From NCBI GenBank assembly GCA_002179805.1, contig NAVB01000045.1, positions 1-64,000 on the forward strand: DNA of 64,000 bases, given 5' to 3'. Below are positions 25,560-38,700 of the stretch, in pieces. Source of the stretch: Acanthamoeba lenticulata. Taxonomy: Eukaryota; Discosea; Longamoebia; Acanthamoebidae. The notes beneath the pieces are model-generated. The model ran no database searches and was not told the DNA's origin. It saw nothing but the letters and a program-made list of their open reading frames with translations. Position numbers and translations under genes: made by a program. Position 1 is the first letter of the stretch, and the number at the start of each line of letters is the position of its first letter.

Positions 25560-28500
25560 ATGAAGGTGGTGCCCAAGATTCCTATCTACGACCTCGACCG
25601 ACTCGACTTGTCCACTATCCCCTCGGCCCGGCGTGCCCAGCTCCTGCCTCGCGAGGCTCGAACCCCCACTTCGGGCCCGCGACACGCCAGGCTGCTTGCT
25701 CAGGATGAAGCTGATGACGACACACAGAACAACAAGAATGCCGCCAACTGCGCCGCCATGCCGCCACGTGACTACAGCCGTACCTGCGCAAAGTTGCGCC
25801 TGGTCGAGCTTGGCATGCCCGCGGCTGGCGTTGAGGATATGATCAGCATCGATAGGTTGAACGAGGAGTCCATTCTCCTCAACCTCCAGAGGCGTTACGA
25901 GGACGACCTCATCTATGTACACTTGTCTTCCTCTCTTTCTCTCGGTTCTTTACGGCTTTGTGCCTGACTTGGTGCCCCGCTGTCTATATGACAGACATAC
26001 ACCGGCCCCATCCTGGTGGCAATGAACCCCTACAGAAGGTTGCCCATCTACACCAAGCCTTATGTGAAACTATACAAGCAACAACCCGTTGGGTCCCTCC
26101 CTCCTCATGTATTCGCCGTCGCCAGCGCAGCCTACAACGCGCTTCTGGAAAAAAAGTCCAAGAACCAGGCCATCGTCATCAGGTGCCTCCCTTTACATCA
26201 TGCGTAGAAAAAGTCATGTTTTACTTTTGTTTATTTTTTAATTTTTTTTTAATTTTTGCTTTTTTGGCTTTTTTTTCGAGACTCACGGGCCGTCTTGCAC
26301 GTGTAGCGGCGAGTCAGGCGCGGGGAAGACCGAAACCACGAAGCTGATCATGCAATTCCTGGCCCAGTGCACTAACAAGCACACTGAGATCGAGAGTCGC
26401 ATCCTGGCCGCCAACCCCGTGCTGGAGGCCTTTGGCAACGCCGCCACCGTCCGCAACAACAACTCCTCTCGTTTCGTACGTACAAGAGAAGCCCCTCATG
26501 AGCTCGCACCTCACGCGCCTAACCTGTCCACTAGGGCCGCTTCATCGAGATTCGCTTCAGCGAGACATGCACCTCCATCGAGGGCGCCAAGATAACCAAT
26601 TGTACCTTTCCTCTTCCTCCTCCTTGCTCGGGAGTTGGTCTGGTCTTGTGTTGACCGGGCCACTCGTTACAGACCTTCTCGAGAAGTCACGCATCGTCAA
26701 GCAGGCCAAGGGCGAGCGCAACTACCACGTCTTCTACATGTTTCTCGCCGGCTGCACGCCTTATGAGAAGAAGTTGTACAGCTTGAAGGAGCCGCACGAG
26801 TACCACTACTTGAACCAAAGCGGCGTCTACACGCTACCCAACGTTGACGACAAGCTCGACTGGGCCCGCGTGAAGGTACGGACTTGCTTGTGCGCGGTCT
26901 TGTCTGGCCAATCAATCTCACGCACTTCGTGCGATGAACCCGGGTCAGGACGCAATGGTGGGCCTCGGCATCGCCGATTATGACATGAAGAGCGTGTACT
27001 CGATCCTTGCCGGGATTCTCAGCCTGGGCAACATCAACTTCATCAGCGGCAAGGACCGCACGCTGATCGAGGACGAATCCTGTACGTTGCTCCCTTTTCC
27101 CTCCTGGTCGTACATTTTTTGGACCAATTTCCTGACGTCGTACGGTCCCAGGGGTTGAAACGACCGGCAACCTGCTCGGAGTCCTGCCCGCTGTGCTCAA
27201 GGACGCTCTGCTGACCCGCTCGATCAAGGTCGGCACCGAGCAGATGACCATGCTCCTCAAGCCCGCCGAGGTGAGCACCAATCCCGCGATGGCTTCCGTC
27301 CTTCGCTTGTGATCCTCACACTTGGGTACCGTGCAGGCCGTCGATGCGCGGGATACGCTCGCCAAGGTCGTCTACGGCCGGCTGTTCAACTGGCTCGTGC
27401 AGCAGATCAACAATCGCATCAAGGGCACCTTCTGCGAGGCCAATCCCTTCATCGGCATTCTCGACATTTTTGGCTTCGAGAACTTTGCCGTACGTCTCTT
27501 GGCTGCAGCTTCGTCCCAACTTGAGGCTCCATGCTGACTTGTTATTCTCGTGCAGACGAACAGCTTCGAGCAGCTGTGCATCAACTTCACCAACGAGACC
27601 CTCCAGCAGCACTTCAATCGCCACGTCTTCACGTACGAGCAGAAGGAGTACGAGCGCGAGGGCCTGAAGTGGGAGTCGATTACGTTCAACGACAACCAAA
27701 AGTGCATCGACCTGCTCGAAGCCGTACCTCTACTCACCTGCCCCGCCTCTCGCGCCTCCGCCAATTGCTCATCGTCATTGCGTGAACAGGTCACGCCGCC
27801 CGGCATCCTGCCCCTGCTCGACGAAGAGGCCCGGTTCCCCAAGGGCTCCGATGAGAGCTTCCTGGCCAAGGTGACCGAGGTCCACAAGAAGCAGCCCCAC
27901 TTTGAGACGCCCGCGCGCCGCGCGCCCTGCTTCACGGTCAAGCACTACGCGGGCGACGTGTCGTATCAAATCGCGGGCTTCTTGGAGAAGAACCGGGACC
28001 CGCTGGGCGCTTCCATCATCAGCTGCTTCCAGAGCTCGAGCATCGCGCTCCTCCGCAAGCTGTTCCCTGAGGACCTCAGCACCCCGCGCACGCTTCGCGG
28101 CGGCCCCAAGACCATCGCCCTTTCTTTCCGGGTACGCCACACCGCTTTCTCGAGTGTGGCATGATCGTTCTCCAGTCGCAGTACTGACAAGGCAAGTCTC
28201 TCGTCCTCGCGTGGCCCAACGCAGATGCAATTGCGCTCGCTGATGACGCTGCTGAGCCAGACCGAGCCCCACTTCATCCGATGCATCAAGCCCAATACGC
28301 TCAAAATCCAGCGGTGCTTCGACGCCGCGCTGGTCTACCATCAGCTGACCTACGCCGGCATGATGGAGACCATCCGGATTCGGTACTGCGAGCTCTTCTC
28401 CTCTGTGTAGACTTGTTCTTCACAACGTGCGCTCATCACCCGAGCTCTTGTGATCGATCTGGTTACCTTGCAGCAAGTCGGGGTTCCCCATTCGCGAGAC

Positions 28501-31500
28501 CTATCAGTCGTTCTGGTTCAACTACCACGCGCTCACCCAGCGCACCAAGTTCCTCAAACCGCACAGCGGGAACTACACCAAGCCGTGCCAGTGCGTGCCA
28601 CCCGCCAACGTCTTCCTCACCTCTCTAGTCCTTTCCGCTCCCATCGGCTCACACAAGCGCACACGATCATACACGACCAGGATCCTCCTCACTGCGCTGG
28701 TCGAGGAGAACAAGGGCCTGCTCATCCTTGGCCACTACTACGCCGGCCAGACCAAAGTCCTCATGAAGGACGGCCAGTTTGCCTTGCTCGACAGCGCGCG
28801 GCGCGTCGTCCTCGGAGGCTACGCGCACCTCATCCACCGGGTACTTGCCCCGGGCCTGGGACCGATCCACTGTCCATCCGGCGCCATGGAACGGTACTCA
28901 CCAGGTCGTGGTCCGAGCAGGCGCTGCGGTTGCATCGCGACCGGCAACAGTTCTTGCGCAAGCGGGCTGCCGCCACGAAGATCAGCGCCGCCTTCCGGGC
29001 CCACCGCGCCCGGCTGCAGTGGCTCGAGGTTCGAATCTCGCCCTTTGACCAACCTCGACGATGCCATTTGCCTGACCTGATTTGGGCTTTGTCGCAGCTG
29101 AGGGCCCGCATGCGCGCCGCCAAGCGCCTCCAGGAGGCCCAACAGAAGGCCGCCCTCATGGTGCAGGCCAACTGGCGCAGGCGCCAGGCCAAGCGCACCT
29201 ACGAGACACTTCGCGACGAAAAGGAGAAGAAGGAGCGCGCCGCCCGGGCCGCACGCGCGGCCGAGGAGGAGCGTGCCGCCATGGCCACACGGGCCGCGCT
29301 CGAACGCGAGGAACGCGAGCGGGCTGCACGCGAATCGGCCGCCGCAGAGGCCGCCGAGCGCGAGAAGGAGAAGGAGCTCGAGCGCGCTCGCGCTCTCCAG
29401 GAAGCCGATAAAAATGCGCACAACAACAGCAAGGCCGACTTCCCGGCAGCGTGCATGGTGCCGTCGGAGGAGCAGGTTCGCCTGGAGGCCCGCATGCGGC
29501 TGCTCGAGAGCGAGCTTGAGGAAACGCTGCGCGTGCTGCGCTCACTCGTCTCCTCCAAAGCCAACCCGACCGCCGAGTGGATGCACGAGCGCATTCGACG
29601 CCTCGAGAGCCAGCTGATGACGCACCACAACCAGGACCATCCTCACCTTCATCAACGCGTTGCTGAGGATGGGACAGCGGCTCCGGCGCAAAAGGAAGAG
29701 GACAGGTGGCAAAAGGCCAAGATTCGCAGCCTCGAGGAGGACCTCAAGGGCAAGGACGAGCTTTACGCCGCCACGCAGCTGGTGGTCCGCAACCTGCAGG
29801 ACGACCTCAACGCGCTCACCAGCAAGGTTTCTTCCGCGAGTGGTGAAGGGTGGATAGAGGCCAGGCACTGACATGGTCTTTCCGCCTTGCGGCCGGCAGG
29901 TTGCGACGGAGGAGCCGCGAAGCAAGGCCAAGCTGCAGTGCCTGGAAGAGGCCATTAAGGAAAAAGACCGGAGCGTTGCCGCGACCAGGACCGCGATGGG
30001 TGCCCTTGAGGAGGAGCTCAAGGCCCAAAACCAAGTCCTCGCCTCGACCAAGGTTCGCCGCCCCGTCTTTGTCCACAACGCGTTGGCCTGCGAGGCTCAC
30101 TCGGTCGCGGACCAGGTGACGATGGTGAGCCTGGAGCAGCAGCTCAAGGAGAAGGACCAACGCCTGGTCGACGCTCTCAAGGAGAAGGATCAAAGCTTCG
30201 CCGCGACTAGGACCGCGATGCAGGCCCTCGAGGAGGAGCTCAAGGCCAAGGATCAAGTCCTTGCCGCGACCAAGGTTTGCCGCTTCATCGCGATTGTCTG
30301 CGAACTTGGCGTCTCACTCCAAACGGTTGGATTACAGGAAATGATGTTCGGCCTCGAGGAAGAGCTCAAGCACAAGGACAAGAGCCTCAAGGCCAGCCAG
30401 GCCGAGGCGCAGAGGATGCAGGAGGAGCTCAGGCAAACGAGCCAGATGCTCGACGCCAGCAAGGTGCGTCCCCACCCCAGCATTGCACGTAAAGGCGGGT
30501 CGTGGTGGTCGGCTCACCTGATGTCTGTGGTGCAGGGGGCCACGCTGAGCCTCCAGGCTGAGGTCAAGCAGCAGCACGAGATCCTCACCTCCACCAAGGT
30601 ATGCGGGCTCATTTGGCCCAAAGGCCGTTCAGGTGAACTGACAAGTCGCGTAGGCGGTGGTGAGCTCGCTCGAGTTGGAGCTCAACGAGAAGGCCGGTCT
30701 GCTCGCCTCGACCAAGGTATAGCCAGTCCGCGCGCTGTCGAGCAGTGCGATGAAGATGTAACATAATAACCGGTGGGCTGGCCGCAGGCGACGGTGCAGC
30801 GGCTCGAGGAAGAGGCACAGGAGAGGGACAGCAGCCTTGTGTCCATGCAGGCCACGGTGCAGGGCCTCGAGTTCGAGATTGCCGAGAAGACCCGAATCCT
30901 GGCCGACACCAAGGCCGTCGTGGAAAGCCTCGAGGAGGAGCTCAAGCAAAAGGACAACCGGCTCGAGTCCAGCAAGGCCGAGACGCAGAGGCTGCAGGCC
31001 CAGCTCGATGAACAGGCTAAGCTTTTGGCCGCGACCAAGGTCGAGAGCCCTTTTGTTCGTTCTGCTTGATGTGCAGCCGCACCTGACTCTCGATGGCTGC
31101 GCAGACCGTGGTGGAGGCTCTCGAAGCCGAGCTCAAGCACAAGCTGGGCGAGCTCGCCGAGCGTAAGGCTGAGGTGACCCGGCTCGAGAAGCTCCTGCAG
31201 GAGAAGGACACGATTCTTGCCTCCACCAAGGTACATCACCATCATGATTGTCAAATTATCATCATCGTTATCATTTTTCTGATTTTCTGATTTCTTGTGA
31301 GCGCCTGCAGGCCGTCGTGCAAGCTTTCGAAGTCGAGCTCAAGCACAAGACGGACGAGCTCGCTGAGCGGAAAGCTGAGGCAACCCAGCATGAGCAGGAA
31401 CTGCAGGAGAAGAACACGGTTCTCACCGCGACCAAGGTACCCTTCGTCCTCGTCCTCGTTCTCGTCCTCTTGGTAGTCATCCCCTGATCGCTTCTGTCTT

Positions 31501-33984
31501 CGTTTTCCTGCAGGCGGTCGTGCAGACGCTCGAGGCTGAGCTCAAGACCAAGGACGCTATTCTGGCCTCGACCAAGGACGTCGTGCATAGCCTCGAAGTC
31601 GAGCTCAAGAACAAGACAGACGAGCTTGTCGCGCGTCACGCCGAAGTGGCCCGTCTCGTGATGGAACTGCAGGAGCGGGACGTTGTCCTCGCCTCGACCA
31701 AGGCCACGGTGGAGAGCCTGGAGGAGGAGCTCCGACGCAAGGACGAGCGCCTCGCCGCCGCCAGCGCGTTGGAGGCCGAGCTCAAGTCCCAGGAGGCGAT
31801 CCTGGCTTCCACCAAGGCTGTCGCGCAGCGCCTAGAGGCCGAGCTTGAGGAGCAGTCTCAGCGCTTCGCCGCCGCACAGGAGGAGGCGAGTGGGCTGAAG
31901 GACGAGCTCAGCGCACGGGACGAGAAGCTCGCCAGTTCGCGTCTGGCCGTACAGAGCCTCGAGGATCGACTCGCCGAGAAAGAGAGCCTCTTCACCGCGA
32001 CCAAGGTAAACAGCTGCAGCCTTTCAAGTTCATATTGCTTGCTTGTTTGCTCAAGCGCTCATCCTCATTCATCGTGGGACCAGGCTGTGGTGCAGAGCCT
32101 CGAACACGAGCTCAGGGAGCGATCGGACCAGCTCAGCGCTGTTCGGGTTCGTTCACCTCTCCTCTTCCACTCCTTGGCCGTGCCTTCATTGACGGACGAA
32201 TCCATTCCCTCAGACCGAGTCGCAGGGCTGGTGGGAGAAGCTTCGCCGGAAGGACGACAAACTGGCTGGCGCTCGGGTGCGTGGCCTGCCCTCCGCCTTC
32301 GTGTCGGCCAATCTTGTTGGTGATGGTCATGTGCTGACGACGGGTATTGTTGGTCATCCACAGCTGACCGTCATGCGGCTCGAGGAGCAGATCAAGGAGC
32401 ACGCTTCGCTCCTGGCCTCGGCCAAGGTCGACCCAGCCTTGATCGCTCTCCCCCGCTTTGGGCGACGTTGAGCTGACATGCTTGGGGCCGGGATGGATAA
32501 ACAGGCCAAGACAAGCTGCGTTGAGGAGGAGCTCATGCACAAGTCCAACCTGCTGAAGGAGCTCAGTGCTGCCCGGCCTCAGCTGGAGGAGGAGCTCGCC
32601 CGCAAGACCGACGAGCTCGCCTCTGCGCAGGTGAGCCCATATTCGTTGTTGTTGTCGTTCATCTGCGAGGTCATCGTGTGGCTCACTTAAAACGTGACCC
32701 GACAATGCAGAGCACGACACGCAGCCACAAGGACGAGCTCAGCCGGCGCGACCAGGATCTTGCCGCCAGCCAGGCCGAGGTGCGCAGCCTCAGCGAAGCG
32801 CTCAAGCAGAGAGAGCAAGAGTTTGTCAGAGCACAGGTCCAACCTCCCCCTAAGCTCATGCCTTGTGTGTTGATGTCGCAATGGCGCTGACACACCACGT
32901 ATGTCTTGTGTTGCAGGCCGTCAGCTGCACGTTCGAGGAAGAGCTCCGCGAGAAGAGCCGCACGCTGGTGGCACTCCAGGCCGAGATCAACACCCTGCGG
33001 CTCACCTTTGGTGCGCACGAGCAGCAGTGGAAGGCGCAGCTCCAGAGCCTCCAGGCACAGCTGCTCCAGGCTTCCTCCGCCGTTGCTTCGACCTCGTCCT
33101 CATCATCGTCGTGGTCATCGACCTCAGCGTCACCCGCGCCGCCTCCGCCGCCACCGGCGGCCACCGTCAAGACTCACCAGCGGACCTCACCAGGAGGCTC
33201 GTCCACCGCCGGCTCTGCGGCCCCAGCGCCGATCGGCACCGCCGCGCCCCCGCCGCCTCCGCCTCCACCGGCGGCCAAGGCCGTGGTGCCCAACCCGAGC
33301 GAGTCGCTGCTCAAGCTGCGTCAGCGGGTCCCGCCCCCAGCCGCTGCCGATGTCGAAGTTCAGGCTTCGGCCAGCGGCGCACCTCCGCCTCCCCCGCCTC
33401 CGCCGGCGGCCAATTCAGGCAGCTCGGGCAACTCGCTTGCCAAGCTGCGCCAGCAGACTGCGCGCGACGCCTCGGCCGGCAACCAACGCCAGGCTCAGCA
33501 GCATCAACAGCAGAGCGGATTTTCGATGGACCGCCTACAGCAGCAACTGCTCGAGGCCATTGCACGCCGCACGCACGCTGCCGAGGCTTCCGCCCCACCG
33601 CCCGTGCCCCCGCGCGAGGACGCGCCGGCTGCCCTGGGTCGCGGGCCCTGCGCCTCGTGCGCTTCCTGCGCCCCCGCCGCCGCCGCAGCTTCTGCTGCCG
33701 CTCCCTACGAGGCGCCTCCGCCGCCTCCGCCGGCCAGGGTAGACTACGGCGGCTTCCGGCCGGCGTCGTCAGGGCTGCGGATGGCGCACAAGCCCGCAGG
33801 CATCAGCCGCACGCAGTTCGCCGACGTGCCGCCGCCGCCGCAGCAGCCTGGAGGATCGTCGACGACAACCACGAGCGCTAAGCCGCGCCAGTCTGTTGGG
33901 GCACTGATCTCCAGGTTCGGGGCCAGCAGGAAGGATGGTGAGGCAGCCCCAAGTCCGTCTGTGTATTTTGTACAAATTAACTGA
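25560..33984 (+). CDS. Unconventional myosin with modular coiled-coil tail
   Basis: An actin-based ATPase motor. Exons read in frame: 25560-25916, 25995-26182, 26307-26475, 26535-26601, 26673-26875, 26949-27081, 27152-27270, 27337-27489, 27556-27723, 27790-28131, 28225-28382, 28474-28590, 28681-28840, about 28918-29028 and 29098-29826, then the tail exons. Motor motifs are complete: [20 protein letters not shown]-loop [12 protein letters not shown], switch I NNNSSRFGRFIEI, switch [11 protein letters not shown], then [13 protein letters not shown] and the actin-binding [10 protein letters not shown]. Two IQ-like stretches follow ([14 protein letters not shown] and [14 protein letters not shown]). 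After them come a Glu/Arg-rich helix, a long coiled coil (29900-33060) and a Pro-rich segment (33130-33760). About 90 residues of Ala/Asn-rich leader precede the motor. I cannot assign a myosin class. The stop shown is the one met if the donor at 33938/33939 is not used; the chain may instead continue (see the RKPM exon array). Confidence 0.88.
30536..32836 (+). repeat. Myosin-tail exon modules of 63 bp (21 residues)
   Basis: Tail exons are whole multiples of 63 bp. Exons of 63 bp: 30536-30598, 30654-30716, 32084-32146, 32214-32276 and 32364-32426. Exons of 126 bp: 31105-31230, 31311-31436, 32505-32630 and 32711-32836 (also 30338-30463 just upstream). One exon of 252 bp: 30788-31039. The 492-bp exon 31514-32005 is eight units less four codons. 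Every intron is phase 0 and falls at the same place, after a residue block like LASTK or LAATK. The unit reads roughly AVVQSLEEELKxKDxxLASTK. Hydrophobic residues sit at unit positions 3, 6, 10 and 17, which fits three heptads. This is the mark of repeated duplication of a single coiled-coil exon. Confidence 0.85.
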
Positions 33985-35677
33985 AAATAATAGCATAAAA
34001 TAAATACGGCACAAAAAGTAACCTTTTGAAAAACGAAAAGTTACACTCAACATGAACAGGCTTAGCTTTGCTGGGCTCGCGGCCCGCAAGCCCATGAAGG
34101 CTAGCGCAAGCCTACAGGCGTTGGGTGGTGAAGGTGAGGTCCTCTTTATTTTATTTTAAGTGAACTGCGAGAGAGCGAGAAAAGCACAACAACCAACCCC
34201 AGGGAAGAAGAAGGGAGAGAGCCAGAACGTTGGTAGAGGATGGAATTTGAAGGCTTGACTGTGCGCAAGCCCATGAGGGCACCAGCCGTGCTGGTGCTGC
34301 CAGGTCTTGCGCTATGAGCTCTCGTCCTCCTTGTGGTTGTCCTGACTCATGCCCTTGTGTGCATGTTGTGGTTGGGGCCACCAACGCCAGATACCCCTGT
34401 TGTTACTGCCCAGCCGGAGAGAATAAGCGCGCACAAGCCCCTCCAGGCGTCTCTCCTCCACCAGCAAGGTACTAACTCTCGCCAAGCAAAAAGGTTTGGA
34501 TGAGTTCAGCGAAACTGCACCACAAATTTCGGTTTCGGCCCACCGCTGCAAACCAGCCTGCACCACAACCAACGCAACTATGGCTTCAGCACGCCTCGCT
34601 GTGGGCGGGTTGATCGCGCGCAAACCCATGCGGGTTCCTCCTTCTGGCGAACCAGCAGCGCACCAGCAGCAAGGCAGAGCCACTGTCTTCTCCCCACTTT
34701 GGTGGTGCTGTTTCTGACTGGGCCATTTTTTTGTGGCGTTGGTACAGATGTGTTCAACGACGTTGTCAACGCCCTCTCCTTAGGTTCCTGGGGCGCGACC
34801 CCGCCCGTGGCAGGTACTTCACCCTCTAGGGCTCTATCTGTTTCACTTCATTCTGCGTTTAGTGAAAATGCAATCTCGGGTCGGGGGACAAAGTTCTGTG
34901 CTTTTGTTGTTTTTGCGTCATTTTGCTTTGTTCGTACGACGATGCAAAAGAGACGCGCCCGCGGACTGGATGCGCATAGGCCCATGTCGGCCCCTCAGGC
35001 GTCCTTGTTGGACCTGAACCCGACACGTACGACCACAACACGTGGCGTCACGACACTCACAAACCCGAAATTTCAACTCTGCACCAGCGGGCGCTGCTGT
35101 TCTGTGCATCAGCATGTTCATGAAAAGTTTCTGAAACCTGACGAAATGTGTTTGTGGTGTGTTTACGTCGTCCACAGCCGAGCCACCAATGTTGGGCATG
35201 AGCAACACCGCGATGCCGCCGACGGTGATGGCCCAGCAGCCCGCCTTCGCGGGCCTCAGCGCTCGAAAGCCCATGGCCGCCCCGTCAGCAACCGAGCCGC
35301 CAATGTCGGGCATGAGCAACACCGCGATGCCGCCGACCCAGATGACCCAGCAAGCAGCCCATGCGGGCCTCAGCGCTCGAAAGCCCATGTCCGCTCCATC
35401 AGGTTTGTTCTCTGCCGATTGCGCATTCCACGAATTCCTCATTTATCATGTCATAACTGACTTTTGAAAATTATCTTTTTAATCCCAAACGCAGGCGATC
35501 ATCACGCCCCCAAGCAACAGAGCGCGTATGCAGGCCTGAACGTGCGGAAGCCCATCAACGCCGCCAACACCCTGAATGCTGGCCCGACAGTGATGCCTGT
35601 CGGGCCAGAATTACAACAACGCGCATCGTCGAGCGGTCTGGCCGTGCGCAAGCCCCTCGCGGGTGGTCTATCGATGA
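33763..35677 (+). repeat. Exon array encoding the repeated 'GLxxRKPM' motif
   Basis: A recurring short motif, roughly (A/S)GLx(A/V)(R/H)KP(M/L)xA. Copies: [14 protein letters not shown] (33763, inside the last myosin exon), FAGLAARKPMKAS (34064), GLTVRKPMRAP (34252), ISAHKPLQAS (about 34424), GLIARKPMRVP (about 34606), GLDAHRPMSAP (about 34963), FAGLSARKPMAAP (35253), HAGLSARKPMSAP (35367), YAGLNVRKPINA (35529) and SSGLAVRKPLAG (35628). Most exons can be read with phase-1 introns at both ends: 34041-about 34132, about 34252-34304, about 34391-34468, about 34494-34671, 34751 onward, 35178-35402 and 35496-35677. Symmetric phase-1 exons can multiply without breaking the frame. I know no named domain with this motif. 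It is probably part of the same gene as the myosin upstream and/or the NACHT region downstream; it might also be a small separate gene. Confidence 0.65.
35178..35402 (+). repeat. Tandem 114-bp repeat (two copies) in one exon
   Basis: Two near-identical 114-bp units, 35178-35291 and 35292-35402, the second cut by the splice donor. Each encodes 38 residues: EPPM(L/S)GMSNTAMPPT, a variable spacer, then AGLSARKPM(A/S)APS. The frame is kept and changes are few, so the duplication is recent. Confidence 0.85.
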
Positions 35678-35780
35678 TGTGCGTCAACGTCGGCCTTCTT
35701 CCTCCTCGTCGTCTTTATCACCATCACCTTCTTCATCGTCGTCGTCGTTCTTGTCTGACGGCCACGCCTCTCTCCGCTCC

Positions 35781-38700
35781 AGGAACTGCATCCTCCCCAC
35801 GATCGTCGCGCGTCGCGGCATGACGGCGCAGACCCAACAGCTCCAGCAGTCTTACGGGCAGGTGGATGCCTCGTTCGACTCTCCTGCCGCTGCCCAAGTC
35901 CAAGCCCATGACCTGATGCAGGCCGTCCTGGGCCTCCGGATGGCTCAGTTCCAAGCCTCGGCGGACCCCGAGCTGGTCCAAGAGCTGGCCAAGCTGCAGG
36001 AGCTCGTCGCGCTGGGCTACCTCCAGGCCGAGCAGGCCATCCGCCGGCTCGACGAGCTTGCAGCGGCGGCTGGTGGCGATGCTGGTGGCGATGGTGCTGA
36101 CGTCAGCATCAACATCCGCCTCAACACGCCTAGCGGCTACTCGGCCTCGCCCGCGCGGGACATGACCTACGCCTTACAGTCCGCCGCCTCTGCCGCCGCC
36201 GTCAATAACGACGACGACGACGGGCTGCGAGTCGAAGCCTTCGTGTCCTCTTCCTACACGTGCGGCCCCACTTGCCTGTCGACAAAGCTGCTGCTGTTGT
36301 TGTTGTTGTTCTCGTTGTTGATGAACGCTGCGACCACCAGGATGAACGTGTGGGGCGGCTATGGCGGCGTCTACCTCGAGGGCCCCCAGGCCGCCGCCTC
36401 GGGCACGGCGTCGCGGCCGCGGCCGCAGCCGACCCAGTCCAACAGCCGCAACGTCCGCGTGTTCATCTCATCCACCTTTAGGTCCGCCCAACTGACCGGC
36501 GGCCACGCAGCGCACAGCCCTGACCGCAATGCTTATCTTGTTGTTGATCTGCGCAGGGACATGGAGATGGAGCGTGAGGAGCTCATGAAGTGGGCCTTCC
36601 CGCGGCTCCGCAAGTTCTGCAGCGAGCGCGGCGTCTTCCTCACGCAGGTCGATCTGCGTTGGGGCATCACCGAGGACCAGTCCCAGGCCGGCGACACCAT
36701 CAACATCTGTCTCCGCGAGAGTACGCCCCGCCCTCATTACGCCCCAATGGTCCATGACGACTCACGCATGACGCGGCCGAACGCTGCAGTCGACCTGTGC
36801 CGGCCCTACTTTGTGTGCATGCTGGGCGAGCGTTACGGCTGGGCTCAGCCCGACGAGCAGTGCAGCGACGAGCTCCTGCGGAGGACGTACGAGCGCGCGA
36901 CGCCCAACTTCCCGTGGATCGCCAACTACCGCGACCGGAGCATCACCGAGCTCGAGATCCGGCACGCGCTGCTCAACGACTCGACCGACCGCGCGATGGA
37001 CCGCTGCCTGTTTTACTTCCGCCAGCCCGGCACTCCCATCAAGGGTCTCGACGAACGCGACCTTAAGCTCAAGTCCAAGCTCGACCGCCTCAAGGACGAG
37101 ATCAAGAGCGCCGGCGCTCGCGTCGCGCCCTACAAGACGTACGTGAAGGCCGACCGGCTGAGCTCGCACGCGCCCCATGACTAATCGTGGAGGTGGACGG
37201 GGACAGGCCGTCCGAAATGGCGCTTAAGATGGTGGAGGCGCTTGAGGCAGCCATCGACCAGGACTTCCCGAGGCGCGAGGCGCCCACGCCGCTCCAGCGC
37301 GAGCGGGCAGCGCATGAAGCCTTTGCGGCCAGCCGCGCGCGGGTCTACGTCGGGCGAGGCCACTACTTTGAGCGCATTGACAAGCACTTGGCCACCCACC
37401 CGTCCAAGCCGCTCGTCATCTGCGGTATGTCGTTCATCATCTCGAGACGATGACGCGAGGCCTGACCTGGGAGAGCTCGTGTGTTTGTGTCTGTCTGTCT
37501 CTTGCTTGCAGGCGAGAGCGGATCGGGCAAGAGCGCGCTGGTGTGCAACTGGGCGCTGGGCTATGTGGAGCGTCACAAGTCCGAGCGGCTCGTGCTGACG
37601 CACTACATCGGGAGCACGGCGCAGAGCACCGACCTGGCGGGCCTCCTGCGGCGGATCATGGGCGAGATCAAGGACTTTTACGGCGTGCCGGACGAGATCC
37701 CGACCGACCTGCGTTCGCTCATCGACGCCCTCCCCGACTGGCTCACCGAGGCGGCCAAGCGGGGCGGCCTCGTCCTCGTTCTCGACGCTCTCAACCAGCT
37801 TGAGGACGGAGGCAAGGTACGATCTCGCATTCTTTGGATGCTTCTTGCTTGCTGGGGCACGTGCTTATGTTTTTTGTGGAATGCGTGGTATGCTCTTTCA
37901 CACAGGGCGAGGTGCACGAGCTGGGCTGGCTGCCGCGCGAGTACCCGAACGGCGTGCAGGTGGTCGTGTCGACCCTGCCCGGTCGCTGCATGAGCACCAT
38001 CCAGCAGCGCGGCTGGCACACGCTCCAGGTGGAGCCGCTCAACGAGACCGAGCGCCAGGCGCTGGTCCAGGAGTACATGGCCCTCTACGGCAAGTCCCTC
38101 AACGCGGCCCAGCTGGCCCGCATCATCAAGGCCCCGCAGTGCCAGAACCCGCTCTTCCTCCGCACCTTGCTCGAGGAGATGCGGTACGTCGTCAGCGTTG
38201 CATAGCTTGAATTCCTGCATTGGCCGTCAAGGCGCTCATCACGCTGACTTTATCATCATTCTGCTTGGCAGGGTGTTTGGCTCGTTCGAGGCGCTGGACG
38301 CCAAGATCAGCCACTATCTCACGGCCAACACGCCGCCGGAGCTGTTCAACCTGGTCTTCTCCCGGCTGGAGGGCGACTTTGAGACCAAGCACGCCGGCAC
38401 CAGTACGAGAACGATCGCTCCCATCGTCATCATCAGAGCTGACGTGTCGGACGCTGACCTGCACCCCGTGTGTGTGGCCTGCTTGAGCTCAGGCGGCAAG
38501 TCGCTGCAGGGCCTCGTGGGCGACATCATGTCGCTGATCTGGGTCAGCCGCCGCGGCCTCACGGAGAGCGAGCTTCTCGACATTCTTGGCATTCCGCACT
38601 CGCTCTGGTCGCCGCTGCATCTGGCCCTGGCACGTCCACGCCCACACCTTCGAGTCCCTACTTTGCCCACCTTGATCTCACTCTTGATGGTGGTGTTGCT

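Noticed and set aside
33990..34010. AATAAA as the certain end of the myosin gene
   Set aside because: The hexamer is present, but the region is A-rich and the splice phases allow the gene to continue. It is kept as a doubt, not as proof.
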